Numbered from the stretch's first letter, positions 17,447 through 26,516 are shown. The stretch: 64,000 bases of DNA from Hyphomonadaceae bacterium UKL13-1 (GCA_001602435.1 CP012156.1:1260001-1324000), one strand, 5' to 3'. The notes: generated by a model not told the origin, from the sequence alone. A program made the numbers and translations.

Positions 17447-18597
17447 TGGATCGGCTGTACGCAGATCATAATGCGACCTCGCCGCTTCGACCCGAAGCGC
17501 GGGAAGCCATGCTGCGTGTGATGGACCTTGGCGGCAATCCCTCTTCTGTGCATGGCGAGGGCAGGGCAGCGAAACGCGCCCTCGAGGATGCGCGCGAGAG
17601 CCTTGCCCGTGTCTTAGAATGTGGCGCAGATGCCGTGACCTTTACCAGTGGCGCGACCGAGGCGCTGCACCTTGCAATGGAAAGCGCCAAGGCCATGGGC
17701 TTTGGCCCAGTTTATGTTTCTTCGGTGGAGCATGATGCTGTGTGGTCTTATGCCGTCAAATTGTGGCCCGAGGCACAGCTAATCCCCGTCAATCAGGGTG
17801 CCCTTCTTGATGCGGCTTGGTTAGGCCAGGAACTGGATGGTCAAGGCGGTCAGCCGCTTGTGATTGCTCAAGGAGCCAATAATGAGACAGGAACAATCCA
17901 GCCGCTCAATTTGATTTCCACCCGTGTCCGCGCGGCCGGCGGGGCGCTTTTATGTGACGCCGTCCAGCTCTTAGGGAAAGTCTCGGTGGCGCAGTTTGCC
18001 GGCCTCGCAGACTGGCTGGTCGTGTCCTCCCACAAGATTGGCGGCCCCATGGGGGCAGGTGCCTTGGTCGCAGCACCAGGTATCGACGTTTTCAACGCCC
18101 GTGCCGGGGGTGGGCAGGAGCGCGGTGCACGCAGTGGGACAGAAAATGTTGCCGCCATTGCCGGCTTTGCAGCTGCCGCCGCCGTTGCCTATCAGGATGA
18201 TGCCGTGCTGGCTTATCAGGATCTGACCTCCCAAACTCGCCACGCCTTTGAGTTGGCCTTGGCGGGCGCCCTGGCAGACGTCGACTTTGTCAGCCACAAT
18301 GTCCGAAGGCTCACCAATACGTCTTGCGTGCTGGTGGATGGCTGGGAAGGTGCGCGCCAAGTGATGGCGATGGATTTGGCCGGCGCTGCGGTTTCTGCTG
18401 GCTCTGCTTGTTCGTCCGGCAAAGTCAAAATGTCCCGAATTCTGAAGGCTTGCGGCTATAGCGATAGCGCCGCAGCCTCGTCCATTCGCGCCAGCTTTGG
18501 CTGGTCTAGCCGTATCGAAGACGGCGCGCGCTTAGCTGAACTTTATCTACAAGCCGCAGCCCGCGCTGGCCGCACGCTTTCCAATCAAGCCGCCTGA
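17446..18597 (+). CDS. Cysteine desulfurase, NifS/IscS type
   Basis: 383 residues, PLP-dependent class V aminotransferase fold. It removes sulfur from cysteine for Fe-S cluster assembly. Visible: [27 protein letters not shown], the PLP lysine in [10 protein letters not shown], the [15 protein letters not shown] loop and the active cysteine in [14 protein letters not shown], the long flexible-loop form of group I desulfurases. It overlaps the iscR-like gene by one base and precedes sufB by 16 bases. The operon carries a second, SufS-type desulfurase downstream, a known arrangement in Alphaproteobacteria. Confidence 0.92.
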   Translation: MDRLYADHNATSPLRPEAREAMLRVMDLGGNPSSVHGEGRAAKRALEDARESLARVLECGADAVTFTSGATEALHLAMESAKAMGFGPVYVSSVEHDAVWSYAVKLWPEAQLIPVNQGALLDAAWLGQELDGQGGQPLVIAQGANNETGTIQPLNLISTRVRAAGGALLCDAVQLLGKVSVAQFAGLADWLVVSSHKIGGPMGAGALVAAPGIDVFNARAGGGQERGARSGTENVAAIAGFAAAAAVAYQDDAVLAYQDLTSQTRHAFELALAGALADVDFVSHNVRRLTNTSCVLVDGWEGARQVMAMDLAGAAVSAGSACSSGKVKMSRILKACGYSDSAAASSIRASFGWSSRIEDGARLAELYLQAAARAGRTLSNQAA

Positions 18598-18613
18598 AAG
18601 GCACCTTTATCCA

Positions 18614-20080
18614 ATGCCCGCAGTAAAAGAAACCATCGACACCGTTGAAAGCATTGCCGATTACGAGCATGGCTTCATCACCGATATCGAAATGGAAATG
18701 GCCCCCAAGGGTCTAAACACCGATATTGTGCGCTATATCTCGGCCAAAAAGGGCGAGCCAGAATGGATGCTAGAGTGGCGTTTGGCGGCTTATGAGCGTT
18801 GGCTGACCATGCAAGAGCCAAGCTGGGCCATGGTCAATTATCCCACCATCGACTTCCAAGATTCCTATTATTACGCCGCGCCAAAAGCCAAGATCGAGCT
18901 TAACAGCCTCGACGACCTCGATCCCGAGATTTTGGAGACTTACAAGAAGCTCGGCATCCCGTTGCGGGAGCAAGAGGTTCTGGCCGGCGTTAAAGGGGCA
19001 CCGCGTATCGCAGTCGACGCGGTTTTTGATAGCGTGTCGGTGGCCACGACTTTCCGCGAAGAATTGGCCAAATCGGGCGTGATTTTCTGTTCTATGTCCG
19101 AGGCCATCAAGGAGTATCCAGACCTTGTGCGGCAATATCTGGGCACCGTGGTGCCTGTGACCGATAATTTCTACGCGACGCTCAATAGCGCCGTGTTCTC
19201 GGATGGCACCTTTGTCTATATCCCGCCCGGCGTGCGCTGCCCGATGGAATTGTCGACCTATTTCCGGATCAATGCGGCCGACACGGGCCAGTTTGAGCGT
19301 ACCTTAATCATCGCCGATAAGGGCGCTTATGTCTCGTACTTGGAGGGTTGTACCGCGCCGATGCGCGATGAGAACCAACTCCACGCTGCGGTGGTTGAAT
19401 TGGTCGCGCTCGATGATGCCGAGATCAAATATTCCACGGTGCAGAACTGGTATCCCGGCGACAAAAACGGTGTGGGTGGGATCTATAATTTTGTGACCAA
19501 GCGCGCCGATTGCCGGGGCGTGCGCTCTAAGGTCAGTTGGACCCAAGTTGAGACGGGTTCGGCCGTGACTTGGAAATATCCGTCCTGCATCTTGCGCGGG
19601 GATGAAAGCCAAGGGGCGTTTTATTCCATCGCCATCACCAATGGGCATCAACAAGCCGATACCGGCACAAAGATGATCCATCTTGGCAAAAATACCCGCT
19701 CGCGCATTGTCTCAAAGGGCATTTCAGCGGGCAAAAGCAACAATACCTATCGCGGTCTGGTGAGTGCGCATGCAAAGGCCAAGGGTGCGCGCAATTTCAC
19801 CCAGTGCGACAGTCTGTTGATCGGCGATCAATGCGGTGCCCACACGGTGCCTTACGTGGAAGCTAAAACGCCTTATGCGACCTTTGAACATGAAGCGACG
19901 ACCACGCGTTTAAGCGAGGATCAGCTATTTTATTGCCGCCAACGTGGCCTGCCGACTGAAGATGCGGTCGCACTGCTGGTCAATGGCTTTGTGCGAGAAG
20001 TCCTGCAGGAACTGCCAATGGAGTTTGCGGTGGAAGCCCAAAAGCTGGTCGCAATCAGCCTTGAGGGGAGTGTGGGGTGA
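18614..20080 (+). CDS. sufB: Fe-S cluster assembly scaffold protein SufB
   Basis: 488 residues, standard SufB length. SufB with SufC and SufD forms the SufBC2D scaffold on which Fe-S clusters are built. Recognisable blocks: [104 protein letters not shown] and [22 protein letters not shown]. The conserved core-domain cysteine of CDSLLIGD is present. It is followed with a 4-base overlap by a VOC-family gene rather than directly by sufC. Confidence 0.97.
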   Translation: MPAVKETIDTVESIADYEHGFITDIEMEMAPKGLNTDIVRYISAKKGEPEWMLEWRLAAYERWLTMQEPSWAMVNYPTIDFQDSYYYAAPKAKIELNSLDDLDPEILETYKKLGIPLREQEVLAGVKGAPRIAVDAVFDSVSVATTFREELAKSGVIFCSMSEAIKEYPDLVRQYLGTVVPVTDNFYATLNSAVFSDGTFVYIPPGVRCPMELSTYFRINAADTGQFERTLIIADKGAYVSYLEGCTAPMRDENQLHAAVVELVALDDAEIKYSTVQNWYPGDKNGVGGIYNFVTKRADCRGVRSKVSWTQVETGSAVTWKYPSCILRGDESQGAFYSIAITNGHQQADTGTKMIHLGKNTRSRIVSKGISAGKSNNTYRGLVSAHAKAKGARNFTQCDSLLIGDQCGAHTVPYVEAKTPYATFEHEATTTRLSEDQLFYCRQRGLPTEDAVALLVNGFVREVLQELPMEFAVEAQKLVAISLEGSVG

Positions 20081-20460
20081 CCACCATCGCCGCCATCGAC
20101 CATGTTCAAATCGCCATCCCCGCGGGTGGTGAAGCGGTCGCGCGTGCGTTTTATGCGGACCTGTTGGGGCTGACCGAAGTGCCTAAGCCCGAATCCATGG
20201 CGGCCCGCGGTGGGGCTTGGTATCAATCGGGCGGCGTGAAAGTTCATTTGGGCGTGGAAAAAGACTTCCGCGCCAATGATAAGGCCCATGTTGCTTTCCG
20301 CGTGGCTGATGTCGCAGGCCTAGCCAGCAAAGCCGAGGCGTCAGGCTTTAGGGTCAAGCATGATGACGAGTTGCCCGGCCATGTGCGGGCGTTTCTCTAT
20401 GACCCATTCGGCAATCGGATCGAAATTCTCAAGCCAATTGGGGAGGTATCGCCATGTTAG
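20077..20460 (+). CDS. VOC-superfamily (glyoxalase-like) protein
   Basis: 127 residues, one vicinal-oxygen-chelate domain made of two beta-alpha-beta-beta-beta units. [24 protein letters not shown] opens the first, [12 protein letters not shown] the second, and it ends [13 protein letters not shown]. Possible metal ligands are the His of DHVQ, the His of HVAF and the Glu of RIEI. The start is GTG overlapping the sufB stop (GTGA), with GAGGGGAG just upstream. Small VOC proteins include glyoxalases, antibiotic-resistance proteins and dioxygenases; none can be singled out. Translational coupling to sufB suggests a detoxification or Fe-S-linked role, as inference only. Confidence 0.82.
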   Translation: MTTIAAIDHVQIAIPAGGEAVARAFYADLLGLTEVPKPESMAARGGAWYQSGGVKVHLGVEKDFRANDKAHVAFRVADVAGLASKAEASGFRVKHDDELPGHVRAFLYDPFGNRIEILKPIGEVSPC

Positions 20461-20465
20461 CGCCT

Positions 20466-20846
20466 TCACCAAAGGGTTTTGACGCCAAGGGCTTGGATCG
20501 CTTTGTCCGAGCTTATCAAGGTCAGTCGTTCATTGAGCGCTTGGGCGGCAATCAATCGATCCCAAGGATCGCGATTGATCAACGGCAAGCGACTCGCCGC
20601 AGCGGCATGAAATGGATTGATCGAGAGCAATTCTGTATCGGCTTGGACCAAATGGGCTGTGATGTCGAAATCAACAGGCAGCCAGAGCTTGCCGAGCGCC
20701 ACTTTGAAGTTGATTTCGTAGATGCTGGCAACGCTCGCACAAACCCGGTTTGCCGGATCACGGATCAAAGCGCGGATGGAGGGCTTGATCTTGTCGGGCA
20801 TAATCAGCCCAAACAAGATCGCATTGGTATCAAGCAGATAAGCCAC
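20466..20846 (-). CDS. PIN-domain toxin, VapC family
   Basis: 126 residues. PIN-domain RNases of type II toxin-antitoxin systems cut tRNA or rRNA using acidic residues around Mg2+. The expected set is present: Asp6 (LLDTNAI), Glu44 (IYEINFK), Asp93/Asp96 (RDPWDRLIAAQA) and Asp114 (ISSDKAI). The YEINFK...GKLWLP...NRDPWDR pattern is typical of VapC proteins paired with Phd-type antitoxins. It follows the antitoxin gene after 2 bases and ends only 5 bases from the convergent VOC gene. The pair is oriented against the surrounding suf operon. Confidence 0.85.
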   Translation of the reverse strand: MAYLLDTNAILFGLIMPDKIKPSIRALIRDPANRVCASVASIYEINFKVALGKLWLPVDFDITAHLVQADTELLSINPFHAAAASRLPLINRDPWDRLIAAQALNERLTLISSDKAIQALGVKTLW

Positions 20847-20848
20847 GC

Positions 20849-21169
20849 TCAGCCTTTGGGATCGAACGGCTTGGAAGCTTCGGCCACGCCCATCTGTTTG
20901 GCAGGCTCAAAGCCTGTGATCGCTTGCTCGCTGGACCAAGCGTCAAATAGTTCGGGCTCTAAGGCGTCTTCCGGGATAGGCCCTAGATGGGCGAGCGTTC
21001 CGAAAAGATTGGCTCGACTTGGCTTGGTCAAGTCCGGCCCATTTGCGGCAAGCAGCCGGACCGCCTCTTTCCCTTTGCGCGCAATGAAAACGGCTTCACC
21101 GCGTTCGGCCCGCTCAATCAGTTCTGAGAGTTTGGCCTTTGCTTCAGCCACATTCATCACGGTTTTCAT
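20849..21169 (-). CDS. Phd/YefM-family antitoxin
   Basis: 106 residues. The N-terminal part (MKTVMNVAEAKAKLSELIERAERGEAVFIARKGKEAVRL) is the Phd/YefM DNA-binding fold. The C-terminal ~60 residues should wrap and inhibit the PIN toxin encoded 2 bases downstream. A longer frame starts at 21238, but ATG 21169 begins the family domain. It lacks a Shine-Dalgarno; the predicted promoter puts transcription start at or within a base or two of this ATG, so a leaderless mRNA is likely. Autorepression through the palindrome at 21191-21202 is expected. Confidence 0.85.
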   Translation of the reverse strand: MKTVMNVAEAKAKLSELIERAERGEAVFIARKGKEAVRLLAANGPDLTKPSRANLFGTLAHLGPIPEDALEPELFDAWSSEQAITGFEPAKQMGVAEASKPFDPKG

Positions 21170-21175
21170 GAAGCT

Positions 21176-21216
21176 TATGTACCAAAATTCGACCACTTGG
21201 TCAATTAACTTGGTCC
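21176..21216 (-). promoter_or_regulatory. Promoter and palindromic operator of the toxin-antitoxin pair
   Basis: Read on the minus strand: TTGACC (21204-21199), a 17-base spacer, TACATA (21181-21176). The palindrome GACCAAGTGGTC (21202-21191) covers the -35/spacer, and a further GGACCAA half-site (21216-21210) lies upstream. Such palindromes overlapping the promoter are the usual binding site of Phd-type antitoxin/toxin complexes. The predicted start of transcription falls at about 21170, next to the ATG. Confidence 0.6.
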
Positions 21217-21300
21217 AACTTCGCCGAGCTGGAGCCATGCAATGATCCAGTCAATAAGCCAATCAAACCACGAAAATCCTCCCACTAGAAAGACCCTCTC

Positions 21301-22047
21301 ATGTTGAACATCAACAATCTGCAAGTCGAAGTCGGCGGCACAACGATCATTAAGGGCCTGACGCTTGCCGTGCCTGCAGGTGAAGTGCACGCGATCATGG
21401 GCCCCAATGGGGCAGGTAAATCGACTTTGTCTTATGCGCTGACGGGCCGCGATGGCTATGAGGTCGTCGGTGGAACCGCAACCCTCAATGGCGAAGACTT
21501 GTTGGATCTTGCCCCGGAAGAGCGCGCCGCAAAGGGCCTGTTCTTGTCGTTTCAATATCCACTTGAGATTCCGGGTGTTCCGACCCTGACTTTCTTGCGC
21601 ACGGCCTTGAACGCCCAGCGCAAAGCGCGCGGCGAAGGCGAAATCTCCGTGCCGGACTTTATGAAATTGTCGCGCGATGTCGCCAAGAAGCTGGGTGTCA
21701 CACCTGAGATGATGAAGCGGCCTTTGAATGTCGGCTTTTCGGGTGGTGAAAAGAAGCGGATGGAAATCTACCAAATGGCGCTTTTCGACCCGCGCTTCAT
21801 GATCTTGGACGAGACCGATTCCGGTCTTGATATCGATGCGCTCAAGGTTGTTTCTGAAGGGGTGAACGCGCTGCGCGGTCCCGATAAGGGCATGCTGGTC
21901 ATCACCCATTACCAGCGCTTGCTGGACCATATTAAGCCTGACCGCGTGCATGTGTTGGCTGGCGGTCGCATCGTCGATAGCGGTGGGCCTGAATTGGCGC
22001 TCGCGCTCGAAGCAGACGGCTATGATCGCTATAAGGATGCCGCTTAA
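21301..22047 (+). CDS. sufC: Fe-S cluster assembly ATPase SufC
   Basis: 248 residues, ABC-type ATPase of the SufBCD scaffold. Walker A GPNGAGKST, the Q-loop (FLSFQYPLEIPGVP), signature FSGGEKKRMEI, Walker B FMILDETDSGLD and switch His in VITHYQRLL are all intact. SufC ATP hydrolysis drives conformational change of SufB-SufD during cluster assembly. It restarts the plus-strand suf genes after the antisense toxin-antitoxin pair, 840 bases after the VOC gene. Its stop overlaps the sufD start (TAATGG). Confidence 0.97.
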   Translation: MLNINNLQVEVGGTTIIKGLTLAVPAGEVHAIMGPNGAGKSTLSYALTGRDGYEVVGGTATLNGEDLLDLAPEERAAKGLFLSFQYPLEIPGVPTLTFLRTALNAQRKARGEGEISVPDFMKLSRDVAKKLGVTPEMMKRPLNVGFSGGEKKRMEIYQMALFDPRFMILDETDSGLDIDALKVVSEGVNALRGPDKGMLVITHYQRLLDHIKPDRVHVLAGGRIVDSGGPELALALEADGYDRYKDAA

Positions 22048-23231
22048 TGGCCCTTGCCGAATTGACATTATCGGCAGGTGAGGCGGCGCTATTAAACGCT
22101 TTCCCGCCCACCGAAGCAGGCGATGCGGCCCGCGCGCAAATTGCCGCTGAAGGCTTACCCAATCGCCGGGTTGAAGCGTTTAAATGGACGGATCTGTGTG
22201 CCGCCCTTGCCGATGGAATCCCAGAATCCGATGGGTCGGCTGGCCTGATCCCGGCTTGCCTGCAAGATGCGTTGGTCTTGGACTTTGCACCCGATGGCTT
22301 TGGCCTTGAGGGAGAAAAGGACCTGGGCCTCATCATCGAGACTGAAGACAGCTTAGAACTTGAAGGCGCAGGGCCCTTGGCCACGCTGGCTGCGGGCTTT
22401 GCCCCGCGTGCGGTGGTTTTGCGGGTAACACAAAGCCAGAGCCGCCCTGTTGTCTTGCGCCGCCACCCCGGCGCGCCGATGCGGGTGCGTTTGGAATTGG
22501 ATGCGGGCGCGCGGCTGACCTTGATCGATACTGGGCTGGCAACCGCTGGTCTTTCAACGGGGCTCTTAGAAATTGAGATTGGTGCCGGTGCAGAACTGGT
22601 GCGCTATAGCCTTCAAAATGGTGACACGCAGGCAATCGAGCTTACCCACACGGCGGTGGATGTTGCCGACACAGGTCGCTATCACGCGATTTCGCTGATG
22701 TTTGGCGGCAAGCTTGCGCGCGCTGAAACCCATGTGACCTTAGCGGGCGAGGGCGCGAGCTGTTTGATCCATGGGGCCTATTTGCTCTCCGGCCACACCC
22801 ATGCCGACATGACCACAAAGGTCGTGCACGCCAGTCCGAATGGGCAGACGCGGGAATTGTTCAAAGGGGCGGTTCAGGACCGGGCGCGCGGTGTCTTCCA
22901 AGGTAAAATCCTGGTCGAGCGCGCCGCTCAAAAGACCGATGCCCGACAAAACCACCATGCCCTGATGCTCAGCGAAGGGGCAGAGATTGATGCCAAGCCA
23001 GAGCTTGAAATCTATGCCGATGACGTTCAATGCGCCCATGGCAACACGATTGGGGCGTTAGACGATCAAGCCCTATTCTACATGCGCCAGCGCGGCATCC
23101 CAGAGGCACAAGCCAAGTCCTTGTTGGTGGAAGCCTTTGTGACCGACGTCTTTGAGGCAATTGAGCACGAAGGTGTACGGGAGTGGTTTTCTGAGCTGGC
23201 ACGTATGTGGTTGGAGGCGAGTTCATCATGA
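22047..23231 (+). CDS. sufD: Fe-S cluster assembly protein SufD
   Basis: 394 residues. SufD pairs with SufB; the beta-helix core shows LFKGAVQDRARGVFQGKILVE, the KTDARQNHHALMLSEGAEIDAKPELEIYADDVQCAHGNTIG block with the conserved His, and FYMRQRGIPEAQAKSLLVEAFV. The N-terminal ~170 residues are variable, as usual in SufD. It starts on the last base of sufC and ends on the sufS start codon (ATGA), so sufC-D-S are translationally coupled. Confidence 0.95.
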   Translation: MALAELTLSAGEAALLNAFPPTEAGDAARAQIAAEGLPNRRVEAFKWTDLCAALADGIPESDGSAGLIPACLQDALVLDFAPDGFGLEGEKDLGLIIETEDSLELEGAGPLATLAAGFAPRAVVLRVTQSQSRPVVLRRHPGAPMRVRLELDAGARLTLIDTGLATAGLSTGLLEIEIGAGAELVRYSLQNGDTQAIELTHTAVDVADTGRYHAISLMFGGKLARAETHVTLAGEGASCLIHGAYLLSGHTHADMTTKVVHASPNGQTRELFKGAVQDRARGVFQGKILVERAAQKTDARQNHHALMLSEGAEIDAKPELEIYADDVQCAHGNTIGALDDQALFYMRQRGIPEAQAKSLLVEAFVTDVFEAIEHEGVREWFSELARMWLEASSS

Positions 23232-24472
23232 ACGCCCAAACTCCAACCAATCCTGCCGCCTTTGATGTTGCCAAAGTGCGGGCGGATTTCCCGATCCTGA
23301 CTCGGAAGATCCACGGCAAGCCCTTGGTCTATCTCGATAGTGCCGCGAGTGCGCAAAAGCCTGAAAGCGTGATTTCGGCCATGGCGGATTTCCAACGCAC
23401 CTCTTACGCCAATGTCCATCGTGGGCTGCATACTCTAGCCAATGAAGCGACCCAAGCGTTTGAGGATGCACGCACTAAGGTCGCCCGCTTTATCCATGCT
23501 GGGAGTGCAGACGAGATTGTCTTCACCAAGAGTGCGACCGAGGCCATAAATCTGGTGGCCGCTGGCGTCAGCCAAAGCTTGAAGCCCGGCGATGAGATTG
23601 TCATCTCCGAGATGGAGCATCACGCCAATATCGTGCCTTGGCACATGGCAGCGCAACGATCCGGCGCGGTGCTGAAATGGGCAGCCATCACGCCGCAAGG
23701 CGCACTGGATATGGACTCGCTGGCCGCCCTCATCGGTCCGCGCACCAAAATGGTGGCGATCAGCCATATGTCCAACGTGTTGGGCAGCGTGCAAGATGTA
23801 GCGACCATTGTGTCGCTTGCCCATCAAGTTGGGGCGCAAGTTCTGATCGATGGCTGTCAGGGCGTGGTGCACCAAAGCGTCGACGTCCAAGCCATTGGTG
23901 CTGATTTCTATGCTTTCTCGGCGCACAAAATTTATGGGCCGACCGGTATTGGCGTCTTACACGGCACCCCAGAGGCCTTGAACCTGTTGCCACCGTGGCA
24001 AGGCGGCGGCGAGATGATTGAGATCGTTTCCAAAGAGCTGATCACCTATAATGTGCCGCCGTTCCGGTTTGAGGCAGGCACGCCTGCGATTACCGAAGCG
24101 GTGGGCTTAGGCGCTGCGGTCGACTGGATGATGGCGCAGGATCAAGCGGCGATGCATGCCCACGAACAGGCCTTGCTAGATCATGCGATGGCGTGCTTGC
24201 GCGGCATTAATGGCATCAGTCTCTATGGCACTGCACCTGGCAAGGGCGGCATCATTGCTTTCAACATTGATGGTGCCCATCCCCACGATGTCGCCCAAGT
24301 CTTGGACCGTTATGCTGTCGCCGTTCGGGCGGGCCATCATTGTGCCCAGCCGCTGATGAAGGCTTTGGGCGTCACTGCCACCGCACGGGCGAGCTTTGCC
24401 GCCTATACCAGTTTCGACGATGTCGACACGTTTGTTGAAGCGCTTGCAAAAGCGCGCGATTTTTTGCTGTAA
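23228..24472 (+). CDS. sufS: SufS-type cysteine desulfurase
   Basis: 414 residues, group II cysteine desulfurase that supplies persulfide sulfur to the Suf scaffold, usually through SufE. Visible: FPILTRKIHGKPLVYLDSAAS, FTKSATEAINLVA, PLP lysine in FYAFSAHKIYGPTGIG, and the active Cys in RAGHHCAQPLMKALG. The frame extends to a GTG at 23207, but ATG 23228 gives the family N-terminus, overlaps the sufD stop and has GGAGG ten bases upstream. No sufE is in this window. Confidence 0.95.
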   Translation: MNAQTPTNPAAFDVAKVRADFPILTRKIHGKPLVYLDSAASAQKPESVISAMADFQRTSYANVHRGLHTLANEATQAFEDARTKVARFIHAGSADEIVFTKSATEAINLVAAGVSQSLKPGDEIVISEMEHHANIVPWHMAAQRSGAVLKWAAITPQGALDMDSLAALIGPRTKMVAISHMSNVLGSVQDVATIVSLAHQVGAQVLIDGCQGVVHQSVDVQAIGADFYAFSAHKIYGPTGIGVLHGTPEALNLLPPWQGGGEMIEIVSKELITYNVPPFRFEAGTPAITEAVGLGAAVDWMMAQDQAAMHAHEQALLDHAMACLRGINGISLYGTAPGKGGIIAFNIDGAHPHDVAQVLDRYAVAVRAGHHCAQPLMKALGVTATARASFAAYTSFDDVDTFVEALAKARDFLL

Positions 24473-24481
24473 GGTCCACCC

Positions 24482-24886
24482 ATGAGCGATGAAACGACTG
24501 CCACACGAGATATGCTGGATGTATCCAGCCCGCCTATCGTGCAACCAGATCGGGAGCCTTCCGACCTGCCACCCGAAGAGATCGCCCGCTTGACGGACGA
24601 TTTGATTGACGCGTTCAAGACCGTCTATGACCCGGAAATTCCGGTCGACGTCTATGAATTGGGCTTGATTTATAAAGTTGATCTGAAAGCTGGTGGCCAT
24701 GTCGATATCGACATGACGCTCACCGCGCCTGCTTGCCCTGTGGCCGGCGAACTCCCAATTATGGTAGAAGATGCTGCCAAGACGGTGAATGGGATCAATT
24801 CGGCCAAGGCCATTGTGACCTTTGATCCACCTTGGACGCAAGCACGCATGAGCGATGAAGCCCGTTTGGCTTTGAATATGCTATAG
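24482..24886 (+). CDS. sufT: SufT-type MIP18 (DUF59) Fe-S assembly protein
   Basis: 134 residues with the MIP18/DUF59 domain: DAFKTVYDPEIPVDVYELGLIYKV, DIDMTLTAPACPVAG, and VTFDPPWTQARMSDEARL. The conserved Cys lies in the PACP motif. SufT-type proteins act in Fe-S maturation or delivery; in bacterial suf operons they sit beside sufS, as here. The first ~25 residues are a variable tail. The gene begins 9 bases after sufS and is followed by the A-type carrier gene after 9 bases. Confidence 0.9.
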   Translation: MSDETTATRDMLDVSSPPIVQPDREPSDLPPEEIARLTDDLIDAFKTVYDPEIPVDVYELGLIYKVDLKAGGHVDIDMTLTAPACPVAGELPIMVEDAAKTVNGINSAKAIVTFDPPWTQARMSDEARLALNML

Positions 24887-24895
24887 GTGGCACAC

Positions 24896-25285
24896 ATGAA
24901 TTCGCCCGACCTGATCCCAACCCGCACCCGCCGCCCGCGCCCGCAAGTCGTGAGCCTGACAGACGCCGCTGCTGAGCGCGTGCGCGATGTCATGGCCAAG
25001 TCTGAAAAGCCCTATCTGCGCGTCGGCATTAAAAATGGCGGTTGCGCGGGAATGGAATATGTCATGGCCTATGCCGAGGCCCCAGATCCTTTGGACGAAG
25101 TGGTAGAAGATAAGGGCGTGAAAATCCTCGTCGCCTCCAATGCCATTTTGTTCTTGGTCGGCTCTGTCGTCGATGTGGAGAACACCAAGCTGCACTCCAA
25201 GTTCGTCTTCAAAAACCCCAATGAAACCGATGCTTGTGGCTGTGGGGAGAGCGTGACCATCGTTCCTGCCACGTCTGAAGCCTGA
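24896..25285 (+). CDS. sufA: A-type Fe-S carrier (SufA/IscA/HesB family)
   Basis: 129 residues. HesB/IscA domain with the three conserved cysteines: NGGCAGMEY and DACGCGES. VVSLTDAAAERVRDVM and VVEDKGVKILVASNAILFLVGSVVDVE are family blocks. A-type carriers accept clusters from SufBCD and pass them to apo-proteins. ATG 24896 has AGGTGG six bases upstream; the frame also has a GTG at 24887 without proper spacing. The N-terminal TRTRRPRPQ extension is somewhat longer than in E. coli IscA. It is the last recognised suf gene. Confidence 0.93.
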   Translation: MNSPDLIPTRTRRPRPQVVSLTDAAAERVRDVMAKSEKPYLRVGIKNGGCAGMEYVMAYAEAPDPLDEVVEDKGVKILVASNAILFLVGSVVDVENTKLHSKFVFKNPNETDACGCGESVTIVPATSEA

Positions 25286-25287
25286 TT

Positions 25288-25644
25288 TTGGCCAAGAAGG
25301 CAAAGGCCAATCCCGAACTAGATGCGCTGATTGCGACCGCGCAGGATTTGTTCAGCGGCTTAGGCGATATTCGGGTCCGCAAAATGTTTGGCGGTGCTGG
25401 CGTCTATTATGACGGCCGCATGTTTGCGCTTCTGGCGGATAATGAAATCTATCTCAAAGCCGACCGGATCAATAACCCAAAATTTGACGCCCAGGATTGC
25501 CAACCCTTTCACTATGATAAGGGGACAGGCGAGATCATGACCCTATCCTATCGGGCGATGCCGGAATCGGCTTTTGATGATGCAGACGAAGCCTTGGTTT
25601 GGGCCAAGCTGGGCATTGAGGCCGCTGCCCGCGCGCAAAAATAG
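25288..25644 (+). CDS. TfoX/Sxy N-terminal domain protein
   Basis: 118 residues with a TfoX N-terminal domain: RKMFGGAGVYYDGRMFALLADNEIYLKAD and the MTLSYRAMPESAFDDADEALVWAKLGIEAA end. In gamma-proteobacteria TfoX/Sxy activates competence genes with CRP. Single-domain alphaproteobacterial relatives have no proven role. It starts at TTG two bases after the sufA stop and has no good Shine-Dalgarno, so it probably relies on coupling to sufA. ComEC is also in this window, but no regulatory link can be seen. Confidence 0.82.
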   Translation: MAKKAKANPELDALIATAQDLFSGLGDIRVRKMFGGAGVYYDGRMFALLADNEIYLKADRINNPKFDAQDCQPFHYDKGTGEIMTLSYRAMPESAFDDADEALVWAKLGIEAAARAQK

Positions 25645-25655
25645 AGACTGGTAGC

Positions 25656-26399
25656 TTGGACCTATCCGCCATCCATCGTATCGAACAGGCAACCGCGCGC
25701 GGCTGGCCCGCTGCGCGCGAGGATCGGCTTGATGGGTGGCACGTCTTTTCAGGGCTGGGTTTTGTTGGTCGCACCAATTCATGCTGGCCGTTGACCTATG
25801 CGGGGAGTGATGTTGACGCCTCCATCGAGGCGGTGGAGGCGCATTATCGTGCCTTGGGCTTGGCACCTCAGTTCAAATTGGTGACCGGTGGCGCAGACCC
25901 GTTGGACTTGCCCGAAAGACTGGCGCGGCGCGGCTATGTGGCCGTCAGCCAAGTTGCCGTGATGACTTTTGAGGGCCAGTTAGGCGCGCCCAAGCATGAG
26001 GTAGATATCAGTCCCCACGTCACACAAGACTTCATTCAGATCGTCTCAGAAACCAGCCATTCAGGTGGAGATGGGCAAGAGCGGGTGGATATTCTAGGCC
26101 GCGTACCCAGCCCATCAGCCTTTGGGATTATCCGCCAAAATGGCGCCTTGGCAGCAGCGGGCCTTTGCACCTTTGCCGGCGATAGTGCCGGGATTGCTGC
26201 CATGCGAACACAAGCTGATTTTCGCAATCAAGGGCTTGGCCGTTCCGTCCTCCGCGCGATCATGGGGCGGGCTTTGCAGTCGGGCTATCGACAATTCTGG
26301 TTGCAAGTCGAAACCAATAATGCCCCGGCGCGACATCTTTATGAAAGTGAAGGCTTTGTAGCCGCCTACCAATATCAAACGGTGCGCCGAGAGCCCTAA
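25656..26399 (+). CDS. GNAT-family N-acetyltransferase
   Basis: 247 residues. The C-terminal half carries the GNAT acetyl-CoA site: IAAMRTQADFRNQGLGRSVLRAIMGRA (the Q/RxxGxG/A loop is NQGLGR) and FWLQVETNNAPARHLYESEGF. The N-terminal part (FSGLGFVGRTNSCWPLTY) resembles a degenerate GNAT half seen in two-domain members. It acetylates an unknown amine. The start is TTG at 25656, 11 bases after the TfoX-like gene; a later start is possible. Confidence 0.78.
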   Translation: MDLSAIHRIEQATARGWPAAREDRLDGWHVFSGLGFVGRTNSCWPLTYAGSDVDASIEAVEAHYRALGLAPQFKLVTGGADPLDLPERLARRGYVAVSQVAVMTFEGQLGAPKHEVDISPHVTQDFIQIVSETSHSGGDGQERVDILGRVPSPSAFGIIRQNGALAAAGLCTFAGDSAGIAAMRTQADFRNQGLGRSVLRAIMGRALQSGYRQFWLQVETNNAPARHLYESEGFVAAYQYQTVRREP

Positions 26400-26516
26400 C
26401 GCGGGCATGGGTTCGATTTTAACATGCGCCATCTTGCGCTACCCCTTGCCACCCCTAACATATGGGCGTCCTTTGGTGCGCGCATGTTGCGACACAAAGA
26501 CGGTATGGAGGCTTAG

